From CAYHXN01 sp964373675 (lineage in GTDB: Bacteria > Patescibacteriota > Minisyncoccia > UBA6257 > WO2-44-18), in assembly GCA_964373675.1 (NCBI GenBank), contig CAYJVO010000007.1, forward strand, positions 1 through 29,656: DNA of 29,656 bases, read 5' to 3'. The notes beneath the pieces are model-generated. The model was not told the origin of the DNA and did not search any database. It saw nothing but the letters and a program-made list of their open reading frames with translations. Below, one piece after another: positions 1 to 6,719 of the stretch. The translations under genes and the position numbers were made by a program. Position 1 is the stretch's first letter. Every line of letters begins with the position of its first letter.

Positions 1-790
1 TCCTCCGGTGGTAGTAATATTCACTCCTCCATCAAAGGTTGAGGTGGCGGAGTTTTGGACATCTAAGACTCCGTTGACGATATTCAAATTTCCAGACAGG
101 ACCGAATGACCCACTACTGCCAAAGCGCTGCCCGGCGATGAAGAAGCGACAGATAAAGTATTGGTAGCGTTGAAAGCTCCGGCGGTGGAGGTTGCTTCAA
201 TGTTGAAATTTCCTTTGACTACTCCGAAGCCGCCGACCGCTAGTTTGACTCCAGGGGTGGCGGTGGCAATACCAACATTTCCAGCAAAATTCACTAATAA
301 AGCCGGGGTAGAAGTGCCTTCATCTTGAATGACAAATACCGGCACGCTGTCAGTGACGCTACTTTGAAAATCAATTGATAGGACGCCATAAGGACTGGTG
401 GTGCCAATCCCAACCAAATCAGTTATGCCAGTTACATAGACATTGGGATTGGCATCAGTCCAGCCAGCAAATGATTGGACACCGCCGCAGTTAATGCAAA
501 TGCCATTAATAGTAAGATTGTTGCCAATCTCCAAATTACCGGCAATGGTAGAGGATCCGGTTGATTGGACATCTAATAATCCGGTGATATTTAAATCGCC
601 TCCCAAGATTGATCTCCCAACTACGGCAAATTGGGCGCCAACCGGAGAAGAAGAAGCAACTGATAAAGTTGAGGTGGCAATAAAGGAGGAGGCAGTGGAA
701 GTGGCTTCAATATTCCAGTTGCCTTTGACTACTCCGAAGCCGCCGACCTCCAGACGATAACCGGCGGAAGTAGTGCCAATGCCGATATTG
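1..790 (-). repeat. Two copies of a ~170-residue module inside the surface protein
   Basis: Each module starts with a GI(G/A)T(T/A) segment and runs through VGGFGVVKGN, NIEATSTA, LSVASSSP, AVVG and LDVQ. The 27 bases encoding the VGGFGVVKGN core are identical at 212-238 and 722-748, giving a 510-base (170-codon) spacing. The second copy is cut by the window edge, so more copies may follow. Confidence 0.75.
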
Positions 791-2004
791 GCATCAGATA
801 AGAGATTGCCACTCATGGTGCCGCCGGCAGTCGGTAAATAACGGGAGGCAGTGATATCATCCGGAATATCGCTGTCTTTTAAGTTTTGTACTGAACCGGA
901 AATAGTTGGACTATAAAGGGTGAGCGGGACATTACCTCTTGGCCCTAAACTGGTAATCTGGCTAAGTTGGGCAATAACCTGATGCAGATTTTGGATATCT
1001 GACCGTTCTTGCAGCTGTAAGGAGGCAAGTTGATCTTGCAATTTTTTAACCGCCTGATTATCAAACTCTTGGATTACCCGTTCGGTTCGCACTTCCCTGA
1101 TTTCCCGGATAATTTCCCGGACAGCAACTGGAGCAACTGGCGGTTCTTCTGAAAGCGGTTTATTGTCTTCAACGATATTAAACTGCGGCTCGGCGGGTTT
1201 GGGTAATTCACCGACAGCGGAACGGGTCGGCGGTCCCAGTAATGGCTCGGCGGGTGAGAGCTGGCTGGGCGCGGCTTCTAATACCGGTTGAGACGGCTGA
1301 ATAAATTCTATTTTGTGTTTTTTTATGTCCTCCAACATTTTTTCGTCTAAAACCGGAGTCGGCGTACCAATTATTTGAGCCCGCCCCGTCGCCAAATTGA
1401 GCATTGCAACGCCTGGTCCGTTTTCCGGATCCCATTGCGTGGGTAAATCCACGACTGCCAAAGAATCGCTAAACTTTTTTAAAACCTCTTTAAAATTTTC
1501 CACTAAGCCATCTGGCAGATTTAAGACTAGGCGGCCAGAAGCAACTATAGGAGGGTCAGTGGAGGCTGGCTGCGGTTTGGGTTGAGGTTTAATAAATTCT
1601 AATTTGTATTTCTCAATTGTATCCGCGCTAAATGATGCAGCAGCATCAAACAAATTTGGCACCTCTAAATCAACAACTTGAGCGGTTCGCGGCGGAGTGA
1701 TGATGGCTTCTTTTGAAGAAGAATCGCTAGTTGCCCATTTTTTAAAAGTTCCTGCGGCTTGAGAGACAAAATTTAGAAATGCTTTGGCGGTTTGGGAAAG
1801 ATCTATAACGGTAGGCGGCGCTGTCCTTGAGTTTTCGTCAACGGCAATTTCATTTTGAATAAAATTAATTTTGTACTGATTAATGTCCTCAATCGGAAAA
1901 GTTATGGCCAATGAAAATTTAAGCGAAAAACCCGCTCCCAATACCAAAATTAGGGCCGTAAATTTTCCCGATATTGATAATAATCGCTTAAATTTGGGTC
2001 CCAT
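1..2004 (-). CDS. Large repeat-containing surface protein, N-terminal part (runs off the left edge)
   Basis: The frame stays open from an ATG at 2004 to the window edge, 668 codons with no stop, so the C-terminus is outside. Residues 8-35 form one hydrophobic segment, probably a signal peptide or anchor. Residues 36-240 hold three spaced copies of a short lysine/aromatic motif (QYKINFIQ, KYKLEFIKP, KHKIEFIQP near 43, 132 and 229). After a proline-rich stretch comes a charged helical region near 275-330 (VREIIREIREVRTERVIQEF), possibly coiled coil. The rest is Gly/Ser/Thr-rich beta-type sequence with GIGTTSP-like and VGGFGVVKGN modules, as seen in fibre or adhesin proteins of Parcubacteria, sometimes ending in an S74 chaperone domain; that end cannot be seen here. 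An adhesin or fibre role is inferred. It is separated from the pilus operon by a terminator and has its own -10 box. Confidence 0.8.
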   Translation of the reverse strand, partial: MGPKFKRLLSISGKFTALILVLGAGFSLKFSLAITFPIEDINQYKINFIQNEIAVDENSRTAPPTVIDLSQTAKAFLNFVSQAAGTFKKWATSDSSSKEAIITPPRTAQVVDLEVPNLFDAAASFSADTIEKYKLEFIKPQPKPQPASTDPPIVASGRLVLNLPDGLVENFKEVLKKFSDSLAVVDLPTQWDPENGPGVAMLNLATGRAQIIGTPTPVLDEKMLEDIKKHKIEFIQPSQPVLEAAPSQLSPAEPLLGPPTRSAVGELPKPAEPQFNIVEDNKPLSEEPPVAPVAVREIIREIREVRTERVIQEFDNQAVKKLQDQLASLQLQERSDIQNLHQVIAQLSQITSLGPRGNVPLTLYSPTISGSVQNLKDSDIPDDITASRYLPTAGGTMSGNLLSDANIGIGTTSAGYRLEVGGFGVVKGNWNIEATSTASSFIATSTLSVASSSPVGAQFAVVGRSILGGDLNITGLLDVQSTGSSTIAGNLEIGNNLTINGICINCGGVQSFAGWTDANPNVYVTGITDLVGIGTTSPYGVLSIDFQSSVTDSVPVFVIQDEGTSTPALLVNFAGNVGIATATPGVKLAVGGFGVVKGNFNIEATSTAGAFNATNTLSVASSSPGSALAVVGHSVLSGNLNIVNGVLDVQNSATSTFDGGVNITTTGG

Positions 2005-2028
2005 TTTCTATCCCATATTACATATTTA

Positions 2029-2034
2029 ATTATA
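2029..2034 (-). promoter_or_regulatory. -10 box for the surface protein gene
   Basis: A perfect TATAAT on the minus strand lies 25 bases before the ATG at 2004. I see no good -35 hexamer at 16-18 bases. A GGGA six bases before the ATG could act as a weak ribosome binding site. Confidence 0.4.
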
Positions 2035-2067
2035 GTCCTCCTTAACTAAAACTGATTGTGGATAACT

Positions 2068-2099
2068 AAAAACCCTCCCGCCATGGCGGGAGGGTTTTT
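2068..2099 (-). terminator. Symmetrical Rho-independent terminator after the pilus operon
   Basis: A perfect palindrome with GC-rich arms (CCCTCCCGCC and its complement) is flanked by AAAAA and TTTTT. It should end minus-strand transcripts from the pilin gene and could also act in the other direction. It separates the pilus operon from the surface protein gene. Confidence 0.85.
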
Positions 2100-2110
2100 A
2101 TCCGCAACCT

Positions 2111-2159
2111 AGTGAAGGAAGTCGGACTTCCTTCACTATTGAAGTCCGACTTCAATAGT
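2111..2159. repeat. Two overlapping perfect hairpins
   Basis: Hairpin 1 (2111-2137) has a 12-bp stem AGTGAAGGAAGT with loop CGG. Hairpin 2 (2135-2159) has an 11-bp stem ACTATTGAAGT with loop CCG. They share three bases, and their loops are complementary. They lie between the pilin stop and the terminator. Confidence 0.7.
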
Positions 2160-2177
2160 TGTAGATACAAACCTCAT

Positions 2178-2609
2178 CTATCTGCTTACAGTAATATCCT
2201 GATCCAATTCCGCTCCTAAAGCAGTTACACTGATACGGTTGTTGACGCTTTTCCAAACAGCATAACCGACCCCATTAGTAGTGCTGGCCTGCGGATCAAT
2301 CGGGATACGGCTAAGATAAATTTCGCTGGCGGTAAGCACAGACAAGTCAATTAAGCCGACGCAGCTGGCCGCTCCGGTTTGGCAAATCTCCGTGGGAGTC
2401 GCGGTAATCGTTGATGGAACGGTGCCATTCTTGTCAGCCATGTATTGGCCGATACCGTTTAAAATTGTATTGACATTGGAAGAACGTTGGGTATTGCGGG
2501 CTTGGGCAAATTGCCTGCCCGGGTTTAACGCCACAATAACCACTGCCGCCAAAATGGCAATAATGCCGATAACGATTAAAAGCTCAATTAAAGTGAAACC
2601 TTTTTTCAT
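2178..2609 (-). CDS. PilA-like type IV prepilin
   Basis: 143 residues beginning MKKGFTLIELLIVIGIIA: a three-residue leader, the PilD cleavage site G|F and glutamate 5 of the mature pilin, followed by the hydrophobic helix used for membrane anchoring and fibre assembly. Two cysteines (in EICQTGAASCVG) may form a disulfide. The ATG at 2609 is preferred over a TTG at 2624 because it has GGAG just upstream and gives the normal short leader. It is last in the pilus operon but has its own -10 box and is followed by a strong terminator, as would suit the major pilin. Whether it is the major subunit is inference. Confidence 0.88.
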   Translation of the reverse strand: MKKGFTLIELLIVIGIIAILAAVVIVALNPGRQFAQARNTQRSSNVNTILNGIGQYMADKNGTVPSTITATPTEICQTGAASCVGLIDLSVLTASEIYLSRIPIDPQASTTNGVGYAVWKSVNNRISVTALGAELDQDITVSR

Positions 2610-2651
2610 AAAACTCCAAAACAAAAATCCGACCTTTGTAAATACAAATTA

Positions 2652-2657
2652 ATTATA
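2652..2657 (-). promoter_or_regulatory. Possible -10 box for the PilA-like gene
   Basis: TATAAT on the minus strand starts just after the upstream pilin gene's stop codon, about 43 bases before the ATG at 2609. A 14-base palindrome TTTGTA-TT-TACAAA (2635-2648) lies in the leader. No -35 match is visible. Confidence 0.35.
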
Positions 2658-3044
2658 TCAAAAAACGGAAACTTCCTCTAAAGAAACTGTGGATAAGCTC
2701 GTGGAGTTAACGGTAAGCTTTAAGTTGGTGGTGGCGCCGCGAACTTGCGATCTGGCCTTAATAATTTTATTAGGCGGCGATGATTCAATAGCAAAAAGAG
2801 CGCATTGATTTCCGCCTTCCAAAATTTGAACTGTTTCATTTCCGGCATAGTTGGAATCAAGCGCCAATTCCAACAATGCCTTGTCCAAACAAGTCCGGAC
2901 CGCAAAAAAACTCTCTTTTTTCGCCTGAAAATCTAAACTGCCGATACGACCTAAAAATGAAGCTCCGCCCAAAGAAACGGCGATAACCGTAATTAATAAA
3001 GCCAAAAATACGGAAGCCGTTATCGCTATATAACCTTTGTTCAT
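2658..3044 (-). CDS. PilX-like minor pilin or pilus assembly protein
   Basis: 128 residues. The start MNKGYIAITASVFLALLITVIAV resembles the N-terminus of PilX/GspK-type proteins: a short basic leader, then one hydrophobic helix, but without the usual GF(T)xxE motif (G4-Y5 would be the processing site). A Cys pair (RTCLDK and NQCALF) is present. It overlaps the previous prepilin gene by 4 bases (ATGA type), so it is translationally coupled. Assignment rests on the N-terminus and the position in the cluster; the globular part is not recognised. Confidence 0.65.
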   Translation of the reverse strand: MNKGYIAITASVFLALLITVIAVSLGGASFLGRIGSLDFQAKKESFFAVRTCLDKALLELALDSNYAGNETVQILEGGNQCALFAIESSPPNKIIKARSQVRGATTNLKLTVNSTSLSTVSLEEVSVF

Positions 3045-3565
3045 TGTTTCACAAAAATAGTTGTGTCCACCGATGTTGAGCCGACGCTATTCTGCAAAGT
3101 TACTCTCGCTCGGATGGCGCTTAGGCCGGATAAAACGTAATGATTAAAAGTTAAATTGCTGGCTGAAACATAACGGTTGGTAATGTCTACCGGATTGGCA
3201 GTGCCGGTCTTTAAACGAATTACGCCGCCGTTTAAATCAACCACCAAAGGATTGCCGGCAAAACTTAATTTACTCACCGATAAAGATGCTCCAGAAGCGC
3301 CGCCGCTTGGACTATTAACTGCGGAATTATTTTGCAAAACCCACTGAATCTTTTGGGTCAAAAATTTGCCGTTTTCTTGAAGTTCCAGCTGGGCCCGCAC
3401 GCGATCCTGATAATTAATAATTTGGTAAGCGGCTAAAGTCGTAAAGCTGACAATCATCATTACAATAACGGAGTAAATAAGGGTTTCTATTAAAGTAAAC
3501 CCCGCCCTACAATTTTGGACGTAAAGTCCCGAGGGGACCACGTCCCTTTTTGGGATTTTCATCAT
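3041..3565 (-). CDS. PilW/GspJ-like minor prepilin
   Basis: 174 residues. After an unusually long 22-residue leader comes RAG|FTLIETLIY with a hydrophobic helix, then a helical NYQDRVRAQLELQENGKF stretch as in PilW/GspJ pilins. The ATG overlaps the stop of the upstream propeller-pilin gene (TAATG). Residues about 3-18 of the leader are encoded by a 46-bp palindromic repeat (3514-3559) also found between pilC and pilB. Since the prepilin peptidase removes the leader, the insert should not reach the mature pilin. The downstream gene overlaps its end by 4 bases. Confidence 0.8.
   Translation of the reverse strand: MMKIPKRDVVPSGLYVQNCRAGFTLIETLIYSVIVMMIVSFTTLAAYQIINYQDRVRAQLELQENGKFLTQKIQWVLQNNSAVNSPSGGASGASLSVSKLSFAGNPLVVDLNGGVIRLKTGTANPVDITNRYVSASNLTFNHYVLSGLSAIRARVTLQNSVGSTSVDTTIFVKQ
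3514..3559. repeat. 46-bp palindromic dispersed repeat, copy A (inside a prepilin leader)
   Basis: It matches 6641-6686 in inverted orientation at 45 of 46 positions. It folds into a nested hairpin: outer GGACGT/ACGTCC, inner GTCCC-GAG-GGGAC, with a second small TCCC-TTTTT-GGGA hairpin beside it. The core is bordered on both sides by AAAAT (minus-strand sense), a possible but low-complexity target duplication. Confidence 0.8.
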
Positions 3566-5001
3566 TATGGTCCTGAAGTTATAATTCTTAAAGAGTCATT
3601 GCTGCGGACCGCGACAAACACTTTATTCTCCGCATAATCAATTCCGGACGCCATCTGAGGGAAGTTTAAGGAAGCGTATTCCGTCAAATTATCCGGATCT
3701 TGAGCATTAACAATGATAAATTCTTTATTACTATTGCCGGTGGCTAAAAATACCAAATCCCCCTTTGCGCAAATACTGTCATTAACATCTCCGGCGAGAT
3801 TGATTCTGTCACGCACATACATTTGGGCCGTATTGGTAGCGCCGATCGTAATCAATTCATCCTGTTCGTTGCCAACCAAAAGATTGGTGGCGCCATTTTT
3901 TATCTGCGCATAAATGCTCAAATCTTCAGTTTCTCCAGTAATATCGTAGGAGGCAATAAACATTGGATTTAGCGGATTGGTGATATCGTAAATCCAAATA
4001 TCTTCGTCTGATTCTTCGCTGACAGCATAAAGTTTTTTGGCGTCGGCGTAGAAATCGTTGACATCGCCGCCGGTTGCGATTTCACTAATCACAGTCGGTA
4101 TTGAAGGATTACTAACATTAAAAAAGGTAAGCTCATAAGTTGCGTTGTCTAAGCGGCCGACTGCCGTGGTGCTGGCAAAAGTAATGATGCTAACAACATC
4201 AAAAGTACCGGTCATATTATAAGATCCTACTTCCTGTAAACTGACTGGATTGGTTGCGTTTTTAAAAATTATCAGCTCTTTACTGTCATTGCTGGAAGCA
4301 GCATAAAGATAATCCCCTCGCAAATACAGCGCTTCTATTCCCTCGCTGCCAATGTCCAGAGATTTTACCAGCGTCGGCGAAGACGGATTGCTGACATTGT
4401 AAACGAAAATATCATGCTTGCTAGCCGAAGAAGCGGTTCCGCTCACAAAAACATAAGGCAGTCTTACCACGACATCTGTGCCGGACACACCGGCCCCTAA
4501 ATCAGCCGTCCCTAAAACTTGCGGGTTCGCCCAATTTCCGGACAAAGGATCGTTGACGCAACCGCCGCTTACCGGACCGCGCCAATTGGTCAACCGCTCT
4601 ACCAACACCACGGTTTGAGTTCTTACCGGATCAGTTTGCCAAGTAATCGTAGTGCTAGCCTGCTTTGTGTTATCATCAAGGGAGCTGATAAAAACCGTGC
4701 GGGTAAAAATATTACGGCTATCCGAAGTACCGGAAAATTGCCACTGGCTTCCAGTAAAACTTAGTCCGTGCTGACCATCGGTCAGCTCGCTCCAAGCGCG
4801 ATCCCGAATAGAACGAACCGCTTCCAAACTTTCCTGGGCATATTCCAGCGCCCTTTGCGAATTAAGACTGTCCACTGACAAAGATTGGCCGCCAAAAAAC
4901 AGCAAAAACGCGGCGCCGATCGCCACCGAGAAAATTCCCAAAGCGATTAAAACTTCCAATAACAAAATGCCTTTATTAGTTTTTAGTTTTTTGAGTGACA
5001 T
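3565..5001 (-). CDS. PilV-like minor pilin fused to a C-terminal beta-propeller (LVIVD-type repeats)
   Basis: 478 residues. Residues 1-35 are a class III prepilin start (TNKG|ILLLEVLIALGIF) with Glu at mature position 5. Residues 35-150 look like a small PilV/GspI pilin domain, ending near a cysteine (GGCVND). From about 155 to the end are about seven repeats of 42-48 residues with the pattern xIxIYDITNPxxPxxxxSxDxxGxxxDxxxxxxxLYxAxxx, as in LVIVD-repeat beta-propellers. The last strand (SLRIITSG) could close the ring with the first half-repeat. Most pilins of this class are 150-200 aa, so this is a tip-adhesin-like architecture; binding to a partner is inferred. It lies within the pilus operon, directly upstream of the PilW-like gene. 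Confidence 0.82.
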   Translation of the reverse strand: MSLKKLKTNKGILLLEVLIALGIFSVAIGAAFLLFFGGQSLSVDSLNSQRALEYAQESLEAVRSIRDRAWSELTDGQHGLSFTGSQWQFSGTSDSRNIFTRTVFISSLDDNTKQASTTITWQTDPVRTQTVVLVERLTNWRGPVSGGCVNDPLSGNWANPQVLGTADLGAGVSGTDVVVRLPYVFVSGTASSASKHDIFVYNVSNPSSPTLVKSLDIGSEGIEALYLRGDYLYAASSNDSKELIIFKNATNPVSLQEVGSYNMTGTFDVVSIITFASTTAVGRLDNATYELTFFNVSNPSIPTVISEIATGGDVNDFYADAKKLYAVSEESDEDIWIYDITNPLNPMFIASYDITGETEDLSIYAQIKNGATNLLVGNEQDELITIGATNTAQMYVRDRINLAGDVNDSICAKGDLVFLATGNSNKEFIIVNAQDPDNLTEYASLNFPQMASGIDYAENKVFVAVRSNDSLRIITSGP

Positions 5002-5029
5002 AATCTATAAACTAACAACTAAAAACTTA

Positions 5030-5512
5030 TTAATAAACTGTTCCTTCCGAATTAATATAAACATTTTTTTGGCGATAGGGATTGCTAAGAGTATAAGTTG
5101 AAGACGCGGTTGTTCCGGACAAAACGACAAACACAATTTCGGTTGATCCGCTGATGCCGACACTTCCAGCTCGGGGAAAAGTCCTATCCTCTGCTACATT
5201 TCTTGCCGCATAGCTGGAGCCCTGAAAAACAGTAAAATTGCTGGAATCAATGTATAATCCGTGGACAGACTCGTTGCGGTTAATCATAGCTAAATTGCGC
5301 GCCTGCCGAAGCACCGAACGCAGAGTTTCCGTCTCAGCATCCAACTGATACTGCTGATAAAAATCCCAAGCAACCGGGAGCCCTAAGGCAAAAATTATCG
5401 CTAAAATGCCGATTACTAACAGCAGTTCCACAATCGTGAATCCCCCACATAAATTTATGTGGGGGATGAACCCCGATCGGCGATTACAGTTTAAAAGACG
5501 AGGAAACTTCAT
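5030..5512 (-). CDS. FimT/GspH-like minor prepilin with a palindrome inserted in its leader
   Basis: About 160 residues from the ATG at 5512; a TTG at 5542 is also possible. The processing motif is CGG|FTIVELLLVIGILAI, followed by a FimT/GspH-type helix (ETLRSVLRQARNLAM) and a beta-rich C-terminal part. The leader is long because it contains IPHINLCG, encoded by the 26-bp palindrome 5441-5466. Removing the palindrome plus one TGAA flank (30 bases, 10 codons) leaves RRSGFTIVELL, a canonical prepilin start. The gene overlaps the end of pilC. It probably acts as a priming or minor pseudopilin. Confidence 0.82.
   Translation of the reverse strand: MKFPRLLNCNRRSGFIPHINLCGGFTIVELLLVIGILAIIFALGLPVAWDFYQQYQLDAETETLRSVLRQARNLAMINRNESVHGLYIDSSNFTVFQGSSYAARNVAEDRTFPRAGSVGISGSTEIVFVVLSGTTASSTYTLSNPYRQKNVYINSEGTVY
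5441..5466. mobile_element. 26-bp palindromic insertion, TCCCCC...GGGGGA family, flanked by TGAA
   Basis: A perfect palindrome whose arms read TCCCCCACATAAA, with TGAA at 5437-5440 and again at 5467-5470. It lies in frame in a prepilin leader. It shares its termini and 4-bp flanking duplication with 12203-12343, 14027-14073 and 25829-25865. No transposase is visible, so any movement would be by enzymes encoded elsewhere (inference). Confidence 0.6.
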
Positions 5513-6623
5513 AAATCGGCGTGATGATGGAAATAGCCACAAATCCTACAATAACGCCCATAACAACCATCAACATCGGCTCCAAAACATTGGAAAGATT
5601 TTTGGTTAAATCGTTCAGTTCGGCTTCGTAAAACTCCGAAAGGTATAACAGGGTTTCGCTTAAATTGCCGGTATTTTCTCCTACCGTCACCATTTGCGAA
5701 AGCGTTGAAGGAAACAGATGCGGGTGCGGATATAAATATTCAGAGATGGTTTGTCCTTTTTTAATCTGCTCAGCAATATTCAGCAACTCCTGTTTATAAA
5801 TCAAATTGGAAAGCGTTTGAGCAGTTATAGAAACGGCCTCAACGATCTTTACGCCGCTTTTTAAAGTAAGGCCGAGGGTTCTGGTAAAGTTGGCTAAATT
5901 AACATCGCGCATCATCCGGCCCAAAATCGGCAGACGCAACAAAAAGGCGTGAGACCAAAAGCGAACTTTGCGAATTTTTAAAGTCAGCCACAGCGCCGTC
6001 ACAAAGATCAGAATTGAAAGTGCGGCGATCGGCCCTTGTTCCGTTAAAATATTGCTGAACCCAATCAAAATCCGAGTGGTAAGCGGCAGAGTAACATTAA
6101 GCGTTTTAAACACCGGCAGAATTTTCGGGAAAATAAAAATGGTCAGCATGCCGGTGATTCCAAAAGTGGCCACTAGGATAACCGACGGATAAATCAAAGC
6201 CCCGATTATTTTTTTTCTTAGTTCGTTCTTCTTTTGCAGTTCTTCTGCCAGATAATTTAGATTTTCCGAGAGAATTCCGGAAGTTTCGCCTACATGAATA
6301 AGGTTGATAAAAAGGTCGCCGAAAACGCCGCGGAATTTATCAAGACTGGCCGACAAAAATTGGCCGTTGCTCACATCGTCAATTACTTGCAGGAGAATTT
6401 TCTTCAAAGACCGGGATTTCGCTTCTTTTTGAATCATTTTCAAACTTTCCAAAACCGGCAGTCCGGCCTTGACCATTATGGACAAATTTTTAATAAAAAT
6501 CAGTTGTTCCTGCGCCGAGACCCGCAACAGCAAATTTTTAAACCAACGGCTAATAGCCGCTAATGGAGATTTTTTAACGCCTTCATTTTTCTCTTCTGCG
6601 GAAACAACCTTCTTCGGAGGCAT
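5484..6623 (-). CDS. pilC: Type IV pilus inner-membrane platform protein PilC (GspF family)
   Basis: About 379 residues with two T2SSF domains: the first near 45-165 (QEQLIFIKNLSIMVKAGLPV, GLPV being typical) and the second near 245-370 (FTRTLGLTLKSGVKIVEAV, SGV). Hydrophobic segments follow near 160-180, 210-230 and at the C-terminal end (VVMGVIVGFVAISIITPIY). It transmits PilB ATPase action to pilin assembly. The ATG at 6623 is chosen over the TTG at 6641; no clear Shine-Dalgarno is seen. It is downstream of pilB, with a 46-bp palindromic repeat between them. Confidence 0.93.
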   Translation of the reverse strand: MPPKKVVSAEEKNEGVKKSPLAAISRWFKNLLLRVSAQEQLIFIKNLSIMVKAGLPVLESLKMIQKEAKSRSLKKILLQVIDDVSNGQFLSASLDKFRGVFGDLFINLIHVGETSGILSENLNYLAEELQKKNELRKKIIGALIYPSVILVATFGITGMLTIFIFPKILPVFKTLNVTLPLTTRILIGFSNILTEQGPIAALSILIFVTALWLTLKIRKVRFWSHAFLLRLPILGRMMRDVNLANFTRTLGLTLKSGVKIVEAVSITAQTLSNLIYKQELLNIAEQIKKGQTISEYLYPHPHLFPSTLSQMVTVGENTGNLSETLLYLSEFYEAELNDLTKNLSNVLEPMLMVVMGVIVGFVAISIITPIYEVSSSFKL

Positions 6624-6640
6624 ACCAGTATTATAAATCA

Positions 6641-6686
6641 AAAATCCCGAAAAGGGACGTGGTCCCCTCGGGACTTTACGTCCAAA
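6641..6686. repeat. 46-bp palindromic dispersed repeat, copy B (pilB-pilC intergenic)
   Basis: Inverted copy of 3514-3559 with one mismatch. Its core is bordered by AAAT on both sides. It occupies most of the 96-base pilB-pilC gap and would form a hairpin in the operon mRNA. Confidence 0.8.
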
Positions 6687-6719
6687 TACTTTGGATTTTG
6701 GGCTTTGTGCTTTGAATTT

